Below, piece after piece: positions 1 to 5,560 of a DNA stretch of 6,407 nt. The position numbers were made by a program, and so were the translations under genes. This DNA comes from Legionella genomosp. 1. GTDB lineage: Bacteria; Pseudomonadota; Gammaproteobacteria; Legionellales; Legionellaceae. Position 1 is the stretch's first letter; the number at the start of each line of letters is the position of its first letter. The stretch is taken from contig CAMDJY010000098.1 in the NCBI GenBank assembly GCA_945901145.1, forward strand, positions 1-6,407, given 5' to 3'. The notes below the pieces were generated by a model that did not search any database, was not told the DNA's origin, and saw only the letters and a list, made by a program, of their open reading frames with translations.

Positions 1-128
1 TCCAGCAACTCAGGTTGGTGTTGGGTTAAAATTTTAAGATCATTTGTTGGTTCAGTTTCTGAAAATACTCCGAAAACGATACATTGTTTTTCTTTTAATT
101 CTGAAATCTTCGTGAGTCTATAATTCAT
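1..128 (-). CDS. pepA: Leucyl aminopeptidase (cytosol aminopeptidase), N-terminal fragment
   Basis: This is the 5' end of a gene that runs off the left edge of the window; 42 complete codons are visible from an ATG at 128-126. The translation begins MNYRLTKISELKEKQCIVFG and continues VFSETEPTNDLKILTQHQ, which resembles the start of the PepA N-terminal domain (the IVxGVF strand followed by a variable loop). PepA is a cytosolic M17 metallopeptidase that removes N-terminal residues from peptides, and in some enterobacteria it also binds DNA. None of the catalytic or metal-binding residues lie in the visible part. An AGGAA ribosome-binding site (139-135) sits 6 nt before the ATG and supports the start. 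The assignment rests partly on context, because pepA is commonly divergent from lptF in gammaproteobacteria. The fragment is too short to exclude a divergent paralogue. Confidence 0.8.
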   Translation of the reverse strand, partial: MNYRLTKISELKEKQCIVFGVFSETEPTNDLKILTQHQPELL

Positions 129-201
129 TCTGGCTTCCTATCAGGTGCAAAAACTGCTATTTTAGCTAGGCTTTGTCTTATTTACTAGGGCACGTTATTC
201 C
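129..201. promoter_or_regulatory. Divergent pepA / lptF intergenic promoter region
   Basis: This 73-bp gap must carry the signals for both divergent genes. On the plus strand TGCTATTTT (155-163) looks like an extended -10 element (TG-n-TATnnT). It predicts a transcript start near 170 and a leader of about 30 nt for lptF. On the minus strand the overlapping TAAAAT (164-159) matches the -10 consensus at 5 of 6 positions and would give pepA a leader of about 24 nt. Neither strand has a convincing -35 box at 16-18 bp. The lptF ribosome-binding site is probably AGGG (187-190), 11 nt before the GTG, which is a rather long spacing. These are motif readings only; transcript starts are inferred. Confidence 0.45.
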
Positions 202-1284
202 GTGTTAATTTTTCGTTATCTTGCAAAAGAAGTATTTATCACTTTGGTCTCACTGACAACCATTTTGTTATTAATTTTCATGAGCAATCAATTTGTGCAG
301 TATTTAACGCGAGCAGCCAATGGAGAAATTCCTGCGATGTTTATCGTTAAACTTATGATGCTTGAATTGCCTAATTTGATGGGATTACTCTTGCCGCTGG
401 GGTTTTATGTGTCTTTATTGCTGGCGTATGGTCGGTTGTATGCGGATAGTGAGATGACGGTTTTACATGCCTGTGGTTATGGGCAACGCGATTTATTAAA
501 GCAAAGTTTGATTATGGCTGCATTTGTCGCCATCGTGGTGGCGATCATCGTACTTTGGGCTGGGCCTAAAATTGCAATTGAGCGCACAAAATTACTAAGA
601 ACAACTGGGGTGCAAATGTTAATTAAAACCATTGCACCCCAGCGATTTCGAGCACTTCCAGGTGGGCGCGATGTTTTTTATGTGGAAGCTATGAATCGTG
701 ATCATTCTGCTGCGCATGGCTTATTTTTAGCACGTTTGATTAGTAAAAATGATCGTGAACAATGGCATATCATCTGGGCTCGTCAAGCTTATTTACAGGC
801 AGACTCACAAGTTAACAGTGATTATTTGGTTTTAAAATCCGGTAAATCTTATCTTGGAACCCCTGGTCAGGCGGATTATCAAGTTGCTTTATTTGATCAG
901 TTAGACCTGCGTTTACCCGCGCCAGATTTTACGTTTAAATCCGGCGATTTGCGAACGACCATGACACGCGATTTATGGCCTTTAAATAATCCTGATCGTA
1001 CGAAAGAAGCTGAACTCCAATGGCGAATATCAATTCCTTTGATGGTCATAGTACTCACTTTAATTGCGGTGCCTTTGAGTCGGGTGAATCCACGTATGGG
1101 AAAATATGCCAATTTGTTGCCTGCAATTGTGATTTTTTTTGTGTATGCAAACTTTATTTTTATTGTGCGCGGATGGATTCTTGCCGACAAAATTCCAACT
1201 TGGCTTGGACTTTGGTCTTTACATGGGGTATTTGCTGGTTTAGGCGGGTTGTTGTTATGGCACAATAGATCGAGGTTTCAATGA
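202..1284 (+). CDS. lptF: LPS export ABC transporter permease LptF
   Basis: LptF is one of the two inner-membrane subunits of LptB2FG, which uses ATP hydrolysis by LptB to pull lipopolysaccharide out of the inner membrane and pass it to the LptC-LptA bridge. The 360-residue product has the family layout: three N-terminal membrane helices (about 8-30, 50-75, 98-121), a periplasmic beta-jellyroll (about 125-265) and three C-terminal helices (about 275-292, 304-325, 334-353). Recognisable motifs are SEMTVLHACG (83-92), the coupling helix that should contact LptB, the family-typical ELQWRIS ending near W274, and PLSRVNPR up to R298. The start is GTG; from it the reading IFRYL aligns in register with the N terminus of E. 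coli LptF, so I accept it despite the weak ribosome-binding site. Its stop overlaps the lptG start as ATGA, implying coupled translation and matched stoichiometry. No anomalies are seen in length or motifs. Confidence 0.96.
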   Translation: MLIFRYLAKEVFITLVSLTTILLLIFMSNQFVQYLTRAANGEIPAMFIVKLMMLELPNLMGLLLPLGFYVSLLLAYGRLYADSEMTVLHACGYGQRDLLKQSLIMAAFVAIVVAIIVLWAGPKIAIERTKLLRTTGVQMLIKTIAPQRFRALPGGRDVFYVEAMNRDHSAAHGLFLARLISKNDREQWHIIWARQAYLQADSQVNSDYLVLKSGKSYLGTPGQADYQVALFDQLDLRLPAPDFTFKSGDLRTTMTRDLWPLNNPDRTKEAELQWRISIPLMVIVLTLIAVPLSRVNPRMGKYANLLPAIVIFFVYANFIFIVRGWILADKIPTWLGLWSLHGVFAGLGGLLLWHNRSRFQ

Positions 1285-2348
1285 AATTACTCGATAAGTA
1301 TGTTGTAAAAGCTGTTGTGGCGTCGATTGTCTTGGTTACGCTGACATTAACGATACTGTATGGTTTTATTTTGTTTGTGGATCAATTAAATGATATTGGA
1401 AAAGGCGATTATACTTCGATAATAGCTGCTTGTGTTGTGCTTTTAAGTTTGCCGAATCAGGTTTATCTTTTTTTCCCTGTGGCTAGTTTATTAGGGTGTC
1501 TTGTGGGCTTAGGGGTGTTGGCTCAACATCGTGAGCTGATTATTATGCGTTCAGCTGGTTTGTCGATCATCCAAATTACCTATTTTGTGTTTCGGGCAGC
1601 GTTAATTTTAATTTTGTTGGTGACGTTTATTGGAGAAACCTGGGTGCCGCATTTATCGATGCGCGCGCGCGATGTAAAAATGCAAGCAATTAGCGGTGGG
1701 CAAACTTTGAGAACATCTTCAGGTGTTTGGTTACGTACCCAGCATGATTTTTTAATGTTAGGTCATGTCGTCTCAAATGAGATGCTTGATGATGTGTTGC
1801 AATTTCATTTTAATAAAATGCATCAATTAACCTTAGTTCGGAAAATTAAGACGATAGAATGGCTGGGTGGTCAATGGATTGCCCATGGTGTTTCAGAAAC
1901 ACATATTTATCAATCCCAGACCCGAGCAGCAAATTTTGATAAGATGATTTGGGATGTTGCTTTAAATCCACAACTATTTAAAGTTAGTCAAAGTGAACCT
2001 GATGAAATGAGCTTATTAGAGTTAAGGCGTTATCTCAAAGCAAATCGTGATCAAAAACAATCGATTGCTCAGTATCAACTTGCTTATTGGCAACGATTGA
2101 TTCAGCCGCTGACAACGCTGGTAATGATGCTGCTTGCAATTCCTTTTATTTTTGGACCATTACGTTCCTCAACGATGGGCTCAAAATTATTGGCTGGAGC
2201 GAGTGTTGGATTTGGATTTCATTTAGTGAATCGTTTTTTTGGACCGGTGAGTCAGGTTTATCAATGGCCAGTAGAAATTGCAGCGATTGCACCGACCTGT
2301 GTTTTTGCGCTGATTGGTGTCTATCTAATGAGGAAAATTAAAACATGA
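1281..2348 (+). CDS. lptG: LPS export ABC transporter permease LptG
   Basis: LptG is the partner of LptF in the LptB2FG lipopolysaccharide extractor of the inner membrane. The 355-residue protein (E. coli LptG is 360) has the same organisation as LptF: three N-terminal helices (about 12-32, 45-78, 100-118), a periplasmic jellyroll (about 125-262) and three C-terminal helices (about 265-350). Diagnostic stretches are FVDQL near the end of helix 1, LGVLAQHRELIIMRSAG with E85 in the LptB-contacting coupling helix, YQLAYWQRLIQPL before helix 4, and IFGPLRSSTMG (290-300), which is highly typical of LptG and separates it from LptF. The ATG lies in an ATGA overlap with the lptF stop, with GAGG (1272-1275) 5 nt upstream. 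The stop in turn overlaps the next gene by ATGA. LptB, LptC and LptA are not encoded in this window, as is usual for gammaproteobacteria. Confidence 0.96.
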   Translation: MKLLDKYVVKAVVASIVLVTLTLTILYGFILFVDQLNDIGKGDYTSIIAACVVLLSLPNQVYLFFPVASLLGCLVGLGVLAQHRELIIMRSAGLSIIQITYFVFRAALILILLVTFIGETWVPHLSMRARDVKMQAISGGQTLRTSSGVWLRTQHDFLMLGHVVSNEMLDDVLQFHFNKMHQLTLVRKIKTIEWLGGQWIAHGVSETHIYQSQTRAANFDKMIWDVALNPQLFKVSQSEPDEMSLLELRRYLKANRDQKQSIAQYQLAYWQRLIQPLTTLVMMLLAIPFIFGPLRSSTMGSKLLAGASVGFGFHLVNRFFGPVSQVYQWPVEIAAIAPTCVFALIGVYLMRKIKT

Positions 2349-3136
2349 GTTTTATGACGGTTTCGCCTCAAGTTGCATATATGGGCCGCGTTTTCACAGA
2401 AGCTGTTTTTAATCCTTTTTTTGCTGGATTTGTTTTAATAATGATGATGTTGATTTATCTTTTCTTTCGTGAAAAAAAAATAATCATTCGGCTTGGTGTT
2501 GTAATAGTATTTTTTGGTCTGTTTCTAGTAACGACACCCTGGCTTCCAGGTTGGATGCTTAAGCATTTAGAACGCCAGTATCAACAAGTGCAAAACATTG
2601 ATCCAAATATTCAAAATATTGTGGTATTGGGTGGGGGTGTTTCTGAAGTCGATGCGCCGGCAATTGAAACGCTCAGTCGATCTAGTATTAAGCGTTTACT
2701 CGAAGGCATTCGGTTATTTAAAATATTACCTGATGCGACATTAATTTTATCAGGGGGAGGCTCAAAAAACGCCAATCAATCGGTAGGTGCACGGATGGCA
2801 GAATTGATCACTTGGTTGAATTTAAATAAGCAAGACCATATTCTAGTTGAGCTTGATTCTATTAATACTTTGGATGAAGCTAAATATCTCAAATCAATAT
2901 TAAAGCAAAAGCCTTTTTACTTGGTCACTTCAGCACGGCATATGCCGAGATCGATGCATATATTTGAACATCAAGGCATGCATCCAATTGCTGCGCCCTG
3001 TGATTATAGTTATTTTTGGGAAGATACTAAACACGGGCGTATATATATTCCCAATTTGAATAATCTTGCTTATGTTTGTGGAACTTGGCATGAGCTATTA
3101 GGAATATTCTGGGGTAAAATTAGAGGTTTTTTATAG
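2345..3136 (+). CDS. YdcF/DUF218-family inner-membrane protein, ElyC-like
   Basis: This 263-residue protein has two predicted N-terminal membrane helices (about 24-42 and 48-66) followed by a DUF218 (YdcF/SanA/ElyC) domain. Visible DUF218 landmarks are IVVLGGG (92-98), LSGGG (135-139), the SINTLDEA stretch (172-179) corresponding to the DTxxEA segment of the family, and LVTSARHMPRSM (193-204), the most conserved block. Length and the two-helix architecture match E. coli ElyC (about 259 residues), an envelope-biogenesis factor linked to peptidoglycan precursor and undecaprenyl-phosphate metabolism; SanA-type members usually have a single anchor. The enzymatic activity of the family is not firmly settled, so I give no reaction. 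The ATG overlaps the lptG stop (ATGA), with GAGGA (2330-2334) 10 nt upstream, so the gene is probably translationally coupled to the LPS exporter genes. Family membership is secure; orthology to ElyC is likely but not proven. Confidence 0.85.
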   Translation: MSFMTVSPQVAYMGRVFTEAVFNPFFAGFVLIMMMLIYLFFREKKIIIRLGVVIVFFGLFLVTTPWLPGWMLKHLERQYQQVQNIDPNIQNIVVLGGGVSEVDAPAIETLSRSSIKRLLEGIRLFKILPDATLILSGGGSKNANQSVGARMAELITWLNLNKQDHILVELDSINTLDEAKYLKSILKQKPFYLVTSARHMPRSMHIFEHQGMHPIAAPCDYSYFWEDTKHGRIYIPNLNNLAYVCGTWHELLGIFWGKIRGFL

Positions 3137-3140
3137 TTAA

Positions 3141-3428
3141 TTAGCTAGCGGAAATCCATGTCGATAATGTTTCTATAATTTTTTTTGCTTGTTCGGCGCT
3201 GGAAATATTAAATTTTGATTTTTGCCAATATTGATCATTGCGTTTTTGATAGCGGCGAATTGTGTATTTTGTTGGACCATACTCGTTTTTAGCTGGCACC
3301 CATTCTTGATAGCTGAACATAATCGTTACCCATGCACCTTTGGAAAGAATCTGTTTATCAAGTTCCCGTACCCGCTCAATACCATCTTCTAAGAAAGTTA
3401 TGGTTATATCATCAACTGTTTCGCTCAC
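3141..3428 (-). CDS. Conserved-looking 95-residue protein of unknown function
   Basis: I do not recognise a characterised family. The 95-residue product has no signal peptide, membrane helix or cysteine and should be cytosolic. It begins acidic (DDITITFLEDG), continues through KGAWVTIMFSYQEW (30-43), then a basic aromatic stretch YGPTKYTIRRYQKR (50-63), and ends with a likely helix SSAEQAKKIIETLSTWI (76-92). Alternating hydrophobic and charged residues in the middle suggest a small beta-sheet packed on the C-terminal helix; this is inference. The regular composition and lack of low complexity argue for a real gene, as does AAGAGA (3441-3436) placed 7 nt before the start. The start codon is GTG (3428-3426). 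It lies 21 bp behind the exported DUF2845-like gene and is probably cotranscribed with it. Its stop is only 4 bp from the stop of the convergent ElyC-like gene. Confidence 0.78.
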   Translation of the reverse strand: MSETVDDITITFLEDGIERVRELDKQILSKGAWVTIMFSYQEWVPAKNEYGPTKYTIRRYQKRNDQYWQKSKFNISSAEQAKKIIETLSTWISAS

Positions 3429-3449
3429 AATGGTATCTCTTATTCTAAA

Positions 3450-4040
3450 TTATTGGTCGATGGATTGTAGGATGCCATTGAGAAATGTCAAGCGAAATAC
3501 TGGCTGGTAACGATCAACTTGGTAAACCCAAACTTCAGGTTTGTCCGAATTGTTCGAACCTTGCACTGGACGCTTAATATAGGTCTGATTGACCATGGAT
3601 GGATTGCCACAAGCGTTATAAACACTATTGGCTGCATCACCAATTTGAACTGGTTGTCCGTTACAAATATTCATGGCATTGTTGCTGTCGCCATTAATGC
3701 GCACTTGGCTGACCTGGTCGCCAATAATATCAACTTCTAAATTTACTTGGGTGGTTCCGGAGGGCAGAGACCACATGCGATAAGTTGAATCTAAACCGGA
3801 ATAAACGGCGCTTTTATTCAAATTGGTGTAAATGAGTTGGGTGACGGGAATTTGTTCCATGAGGGGTTGTTTTGATTGTTGAATATCAGTTGGTTGCCCG
3901 CACAAGGATAAGACCTGGTCCCGATTCATGCCCACACGAATCGTACCATGGTTAACAGGGCAGTAAAATGTATTGACTGCACCCACTGTTATTGGCATGA
4001 ATATTGCAACACACGTAATAAAAACAACATTTAAGTTCAT
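3450..4040 (-). CDS. Putative exported DUF2845-like protein with two cysteine repeats
   Basis: I place the start at the ATG at 4040-4038 (196 residues) because it opens directly onto a signal peptide: a hydrophobic stretch at residues 4-20 and a V-G-A cleavage site after A21. The open frame extends upstream to 4181, but that extension is hydrophilic, overlaps the end of rnc and looks spurious. The mature protein appears to be an internal duplication. Repeat 1 has C27, then IRVGMNRDQVLSLCGQP with C47. Repeat 2 has C126, then VQIGDAANSVYNACGNP with C144. Each is followed by beta-strand-like segments, the second ending in WVYQVDRYQPVFRLTFLNGI. The VGMxxxxVLxLCGxP pattern and terminal strands resemble DUF2845, a small periplasmic domain of unknown role with a BamE/SmpA-like flavour. 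The four mature cysteines could form one disulfide per repeat. The n-region lacks a positive charge and the ribosome-binding site is weak (GGA, 4050-4048, 7 nt away). Function unknown. Confidence 0.8.
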   Translation of the reverse strand: MNLNVVFITCVAIFMPITVGAVNTFYCPVNHGTIRVGMNRDQVLSLCGQPTDIQQSKQPLMEQIPVTQLIYTNLNKSAVYSGLDSTYRMWSLPSGTTQVNLEVDIIGDQVSQVRINGDSNNAMNICNGQPVQIGDAANSVYNACGNPSMVNQTYIKRPVQGSNNSDKPEVWVYQVDRYQPVFRLTFLNGILQSIDQ

Positions 4041-4090
4041 GATTGCATCCAAATACTGATATATTCTTATATTCTGATTATAGCTTAATT
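4041..4090 (-). promoter_or_regulatory. Candidate promoter upstream of the DUF2845-like gene
   Basis: The 50-bp gap between rnc and the exported-protein gene is strongly AT-rich and contains a perfect -10 hexamer TATAAT on the minus strand (4082-4077). A start about 7 nt downstream of it would leave a leader of about 30 nt before the ATG at 4040. No good -35 box lies 16-18 bp upstream, where the sequence is an A/T run inside the end of rnc, and there is no TG extension. A transcript could alternatively read through from rnc. A second promoter at this point would let the two downstream genes be expressed apart from lepA-lepB-rnc; this is inference from one motif in AT-rich DNA. Confidence 0.4.
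4060..4075. repeat. Tandem 8-bp direct repeat (2 copies of TATATTCT)
   Basis: Plus-strand TATATTCT occurs twice without interruption at 4060-4067 and 4068-4075. The surrounding bases also repeat: CTGAT occurs at 4056-4060 and again at 4074-4078, so the pentamers partly overlap the octamers. It lies directly downstream of the TATAAT on the minus strand, in the predicted initially transcribed region of the exported-protein gene. It may be replication slippage or a small binding site. The repeat is directly visible; any function is unknown. Confidence 0.6.
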
Positions 4091-4768
4091 TTAACAAATT
4101 ATTTTCAGCAGTTTCAGTAAATCTCGAGCTGCATTTTGTTCTGCCTTGCGACGTGTATCTCCTTGGTTTTCTGTTATGCATTTTAGTTGAGGCACAGAGC
4201 AGCTCACAAAAAAAATGGATTCATGTTCGTTTTCTTCTTTTTTAATGAGGGTATACTCAGGCAGTGGGTATTTGTTTGCCTGTAAATACTCTTGGAGTGT
4301 TGTTTTCGGATCTTTGATGTCTATTTGTTCTAAACTGGCTTGTAGGCGGGTTTGATAAAGTTTTAAAATCACACGCTCGCAAGTAGCAAATCCAGCATCT
4401 AGGAATATTGCAGCAAGAATTGCTTCAAACGCGTCGGCGAGAATTGAGGCTCTGCGAAAACCACCACTTTTAAGCTCACCTTGACCTAAAATGAGGTATT
4501 CACCTAAATTTAATTCTAATGCAATACTTGCAAGCGTTTCTCCTTTCACTAAATGCGCGCGCACGCGACTTAATACGCCTTCGGATTGCGTGGTAAATTG
4601 TTGATAGAGCGCATAGGAAATCACTGTGCTTAAGATTGAATCCCCTAAAAATTCAAAGCGTTCGTTATGTTCTGTGTGAGCGCTGCGATGGGTTAATGCT
4701 TGTTTTAAAAGTTTTGGGTTCGTAAATTCATAACCCAATTTTTTAGTGAGTCGCAATATATCAACCAA
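4091..4768 (-). CDS. rnc: Ribonuclease III
   Basis: RNase III cleaves double-stranded RNA as a homodimer, maturing rRNA precursors and processing or degrading structured mRNAs. The 225-residue protein has the full family layout. The catalytic domain (about 1-145) carries the signature HNERFEFLGDSIL with E36, E39 and D43, the GELKSGGFRRASILAD stretch, and D112 and E115, which correspond to the Mg2+-binding D114 and E117 of E. coli. A double-stranded-RNA-binding domain follows (about 153-222), from DPKTTLQEYLQ to the C-terminal TRRKAEQNAARDLL. All catalytic residues are present. The start codon is TTG (4768-4766), chosen because AGGAG lies 6 nt upstream and the next residues align with the usual N terminus (LGYEF). 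The gene is 20 bp behind lepB, consistent with one operon. The usual downstream partner era is absent here; a signal-peptide-bearing gene follows instead. Confidence 0.97.
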   Translation of the reverse strand: MVDILRLTKKLGYEFTNPKLLKQALTHRSAHTEHNERFEFLGDSILSTVISYALYQQFTTQSEGVLSRVRAHLVKGETLASIALELNLGEYLILGQGELKSGGFRRASILADAFEAILAAIFLDAGFATCERVILKLYQTRLQASLEQIDIKDPKTTLQEYLQANKYPLPEYTLIKKEENEHESIFFVSCSVPQLKCITENQGDTRRKAEQNAARDLLKLLKIIC

Positions 4769-4774
4769 AGTATT

Positions 4775-4779
4775 CTCCT
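4775..4779 (-). promoter_or_regulatory. rnc: Strong ribosome-binding site fixing the TTG start of rnc
   Basis: Minus-strand AGGAG (4779-4775) lies 6 nt before the TTG at 4768-4766, within the 20-bp lepB-rnc gap. No ATG or GTG in a suitable position competes, so this site decides the start. A strong site paired with the weak TTG codon may tune RNase III output. Confidence 0.75.
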
Positions 4780-4788
4780 AGATGAAGC

Positions 4789-5544
4789 TTAGTGGATCAA
4801 ATGACCGATTCGATTGAAGCGAACTCGATCAGTTTGGCTGTTCCAACTCATCCAGATCAAAAAGGCTTTACCACGTAAATATTCATCTGTAACTACACCC
4901 CAGTAGCGGCTGTCAGCACTATCGTCCCGATTATCACCCATCATGAAATAGGCAGCAGGTGGGATAGTGATTGTAAAATCTGTTGCAGGGATATCAGGTC
5001 GAATATAAATATCATGGACTACACCGTTGAGATGTTCTTGATAGCGCGCTACAACCTGACCAGAGCTTGGATCGGTGGTGTATTCTATAAATTTTTGTTT
5101 GATGAGCTTGCCATTTATGGTTAATTTTTTATCATGATATTCTATTTTATCACCTGGGACGCCAATCACACGTTTGATATAGTCAAATGACGTATCAGGA
5201 GGCCAACGAAATACCACAATTTCCCCGGTTTTTGGGGAGCTGATATTTAAGATTTTCTTCTCCCATACGGGTAATCGCACGCCATAAGCGAATTTATTAA
5301 CAGCAACAAAGTCACCAATTAATAATGTTGGCTCTAATGAGCTTGACGGAATCCGGAAAGGTTCGATTAAGAAAGAACGAAATAAAAGTACGAGAATAAA
5401 CACAGGGAAAAAAGAACGTGCATATTCAATGACTTTGGGCATCGTTTGAGAGCCATTGCGCCGCCGCGCAAAACATAAGACATCAAGTAAATAAATACTG
5501 CCGCTGACAACTGCGCAGACTAGTAAAATTAAAGCAAAATTCAT
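4789..5544 (-). CDS. lepB: Signal peptidase I (leader peptidase)
   Basis: LepB is an inner-membrane serine protease (family S26A) that releases exported proteins by cutting their signal peptides on the periplasmic side, using a Ser/Lys dyad. The 251-residue protein has two N-terminal membrane segments (about 3-24 and 45-61) with a basic loop RRR between them, then the catalytic region. The nucleophile is S69 in IPSSSLEPTLLIGD; the general base is K124 in YIKRVIGVPGD; the conserved GDNRDDSADSRYWG box is at 203-216. All boxes are in family order. The nucleophile motif reads SSSLEP rather than the E. coli SGSMMP, a substitution next to the active serine. The protein is shorter than E. coli LepB (324) because it lacks insertions, as in many other bacteria. 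It starts at ATG with AAGGAG 10 nt upstream, overlapping the lepA stop, so lepA and lepB are probably coupled. Confidence 0.96.
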   Translation of the reverse strand: MNFALILLVCAVVSGSIYLLDVLCFARRRNGSQTMPKVIEYARSFFPVFILVLLFRSFLIEPFRIPSSSLEPTLLIGDFVAVNKFAYGVRLPVWEKKILNISSPKTGEIVVFRWPPDTSFDYIKRVIGVPGDKIEYHDKKLTINGKLIKQKFIEYTTDPSSGQVVARYQEHLNGVVHDIYIRPDIPATDFTITIPPAAYFMMGDNRDDSADSRYWGVVTDEYLRGKAFLIWMSWNSQTDRVRFNRIGHLIH

Positions 5545-5554
5545 GGTGGGTTAA

Positions 5555-5560
5555 CTCCTT
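5555..5560 (-). promoter_or_regulatory. lepB: Ribosome-binding site of lepB overlapping the lepA stop codon
   Basis: Minus-strand AAGGAG (5560-5555) lies 10 nt before the lepB ATG and shares two bases with the lepA TAA (5561-5559). Ribosomes finishing lepA therefore sit on the lepB initiation site, which suggests translational coupling. Confidence 0.7.

Noticed and set aside
897..1268. Open frames of 122 residues (minus) and 82 residues (plus) inside lptF.
   Set aside because: They lie wholly within the well-supported lptF gene, have no domain-like features or ribosome-binding sites, and are shadow frames.
1658..1672. Alternating GCGCGCGC tract in lptG (a similar one lies in rnc near 4555-4567) as possible Z-DNA or a methylation site.
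   Set aside because: Both tracts encode conserved-looking Arg/Ala-containing stretches of their proteins and are very short; codon content explains them.
2087..2341. An 84-residue plus-strand frame inside lptG.
   Set aside because: It is a shadow of lptG, rich in Cys, Trp and Ser as expected of an out-of-frame reading of a membrane protein.
3100..3136. GAATATTC palindrome and T run near the end of the ElyC-like gene as an intrinsic terminator.
   Set aside because: The palindrome has no loop, is AT-rich, and is separated from the T run by more than 10 bases, so it does not form a terminator stem.
3519..3740. A 73-residue plus-strand frame opposite the exported-protein gene.
   Set aside because: It is antisense to a gene with a clear signal peptide and repeat structure and has no ribosome-binding site or family features.
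4041..4181. An upstream extension of the exported-protein reading frame adding 47 residues (243 in total).
   Set aside because: The added segment is hydrophilic, overlaps the C-terminal coding region of rnc in another frame and would bury the signal peptide inside the protein; the ATG at 4040 opens directly onto the signal peptide.
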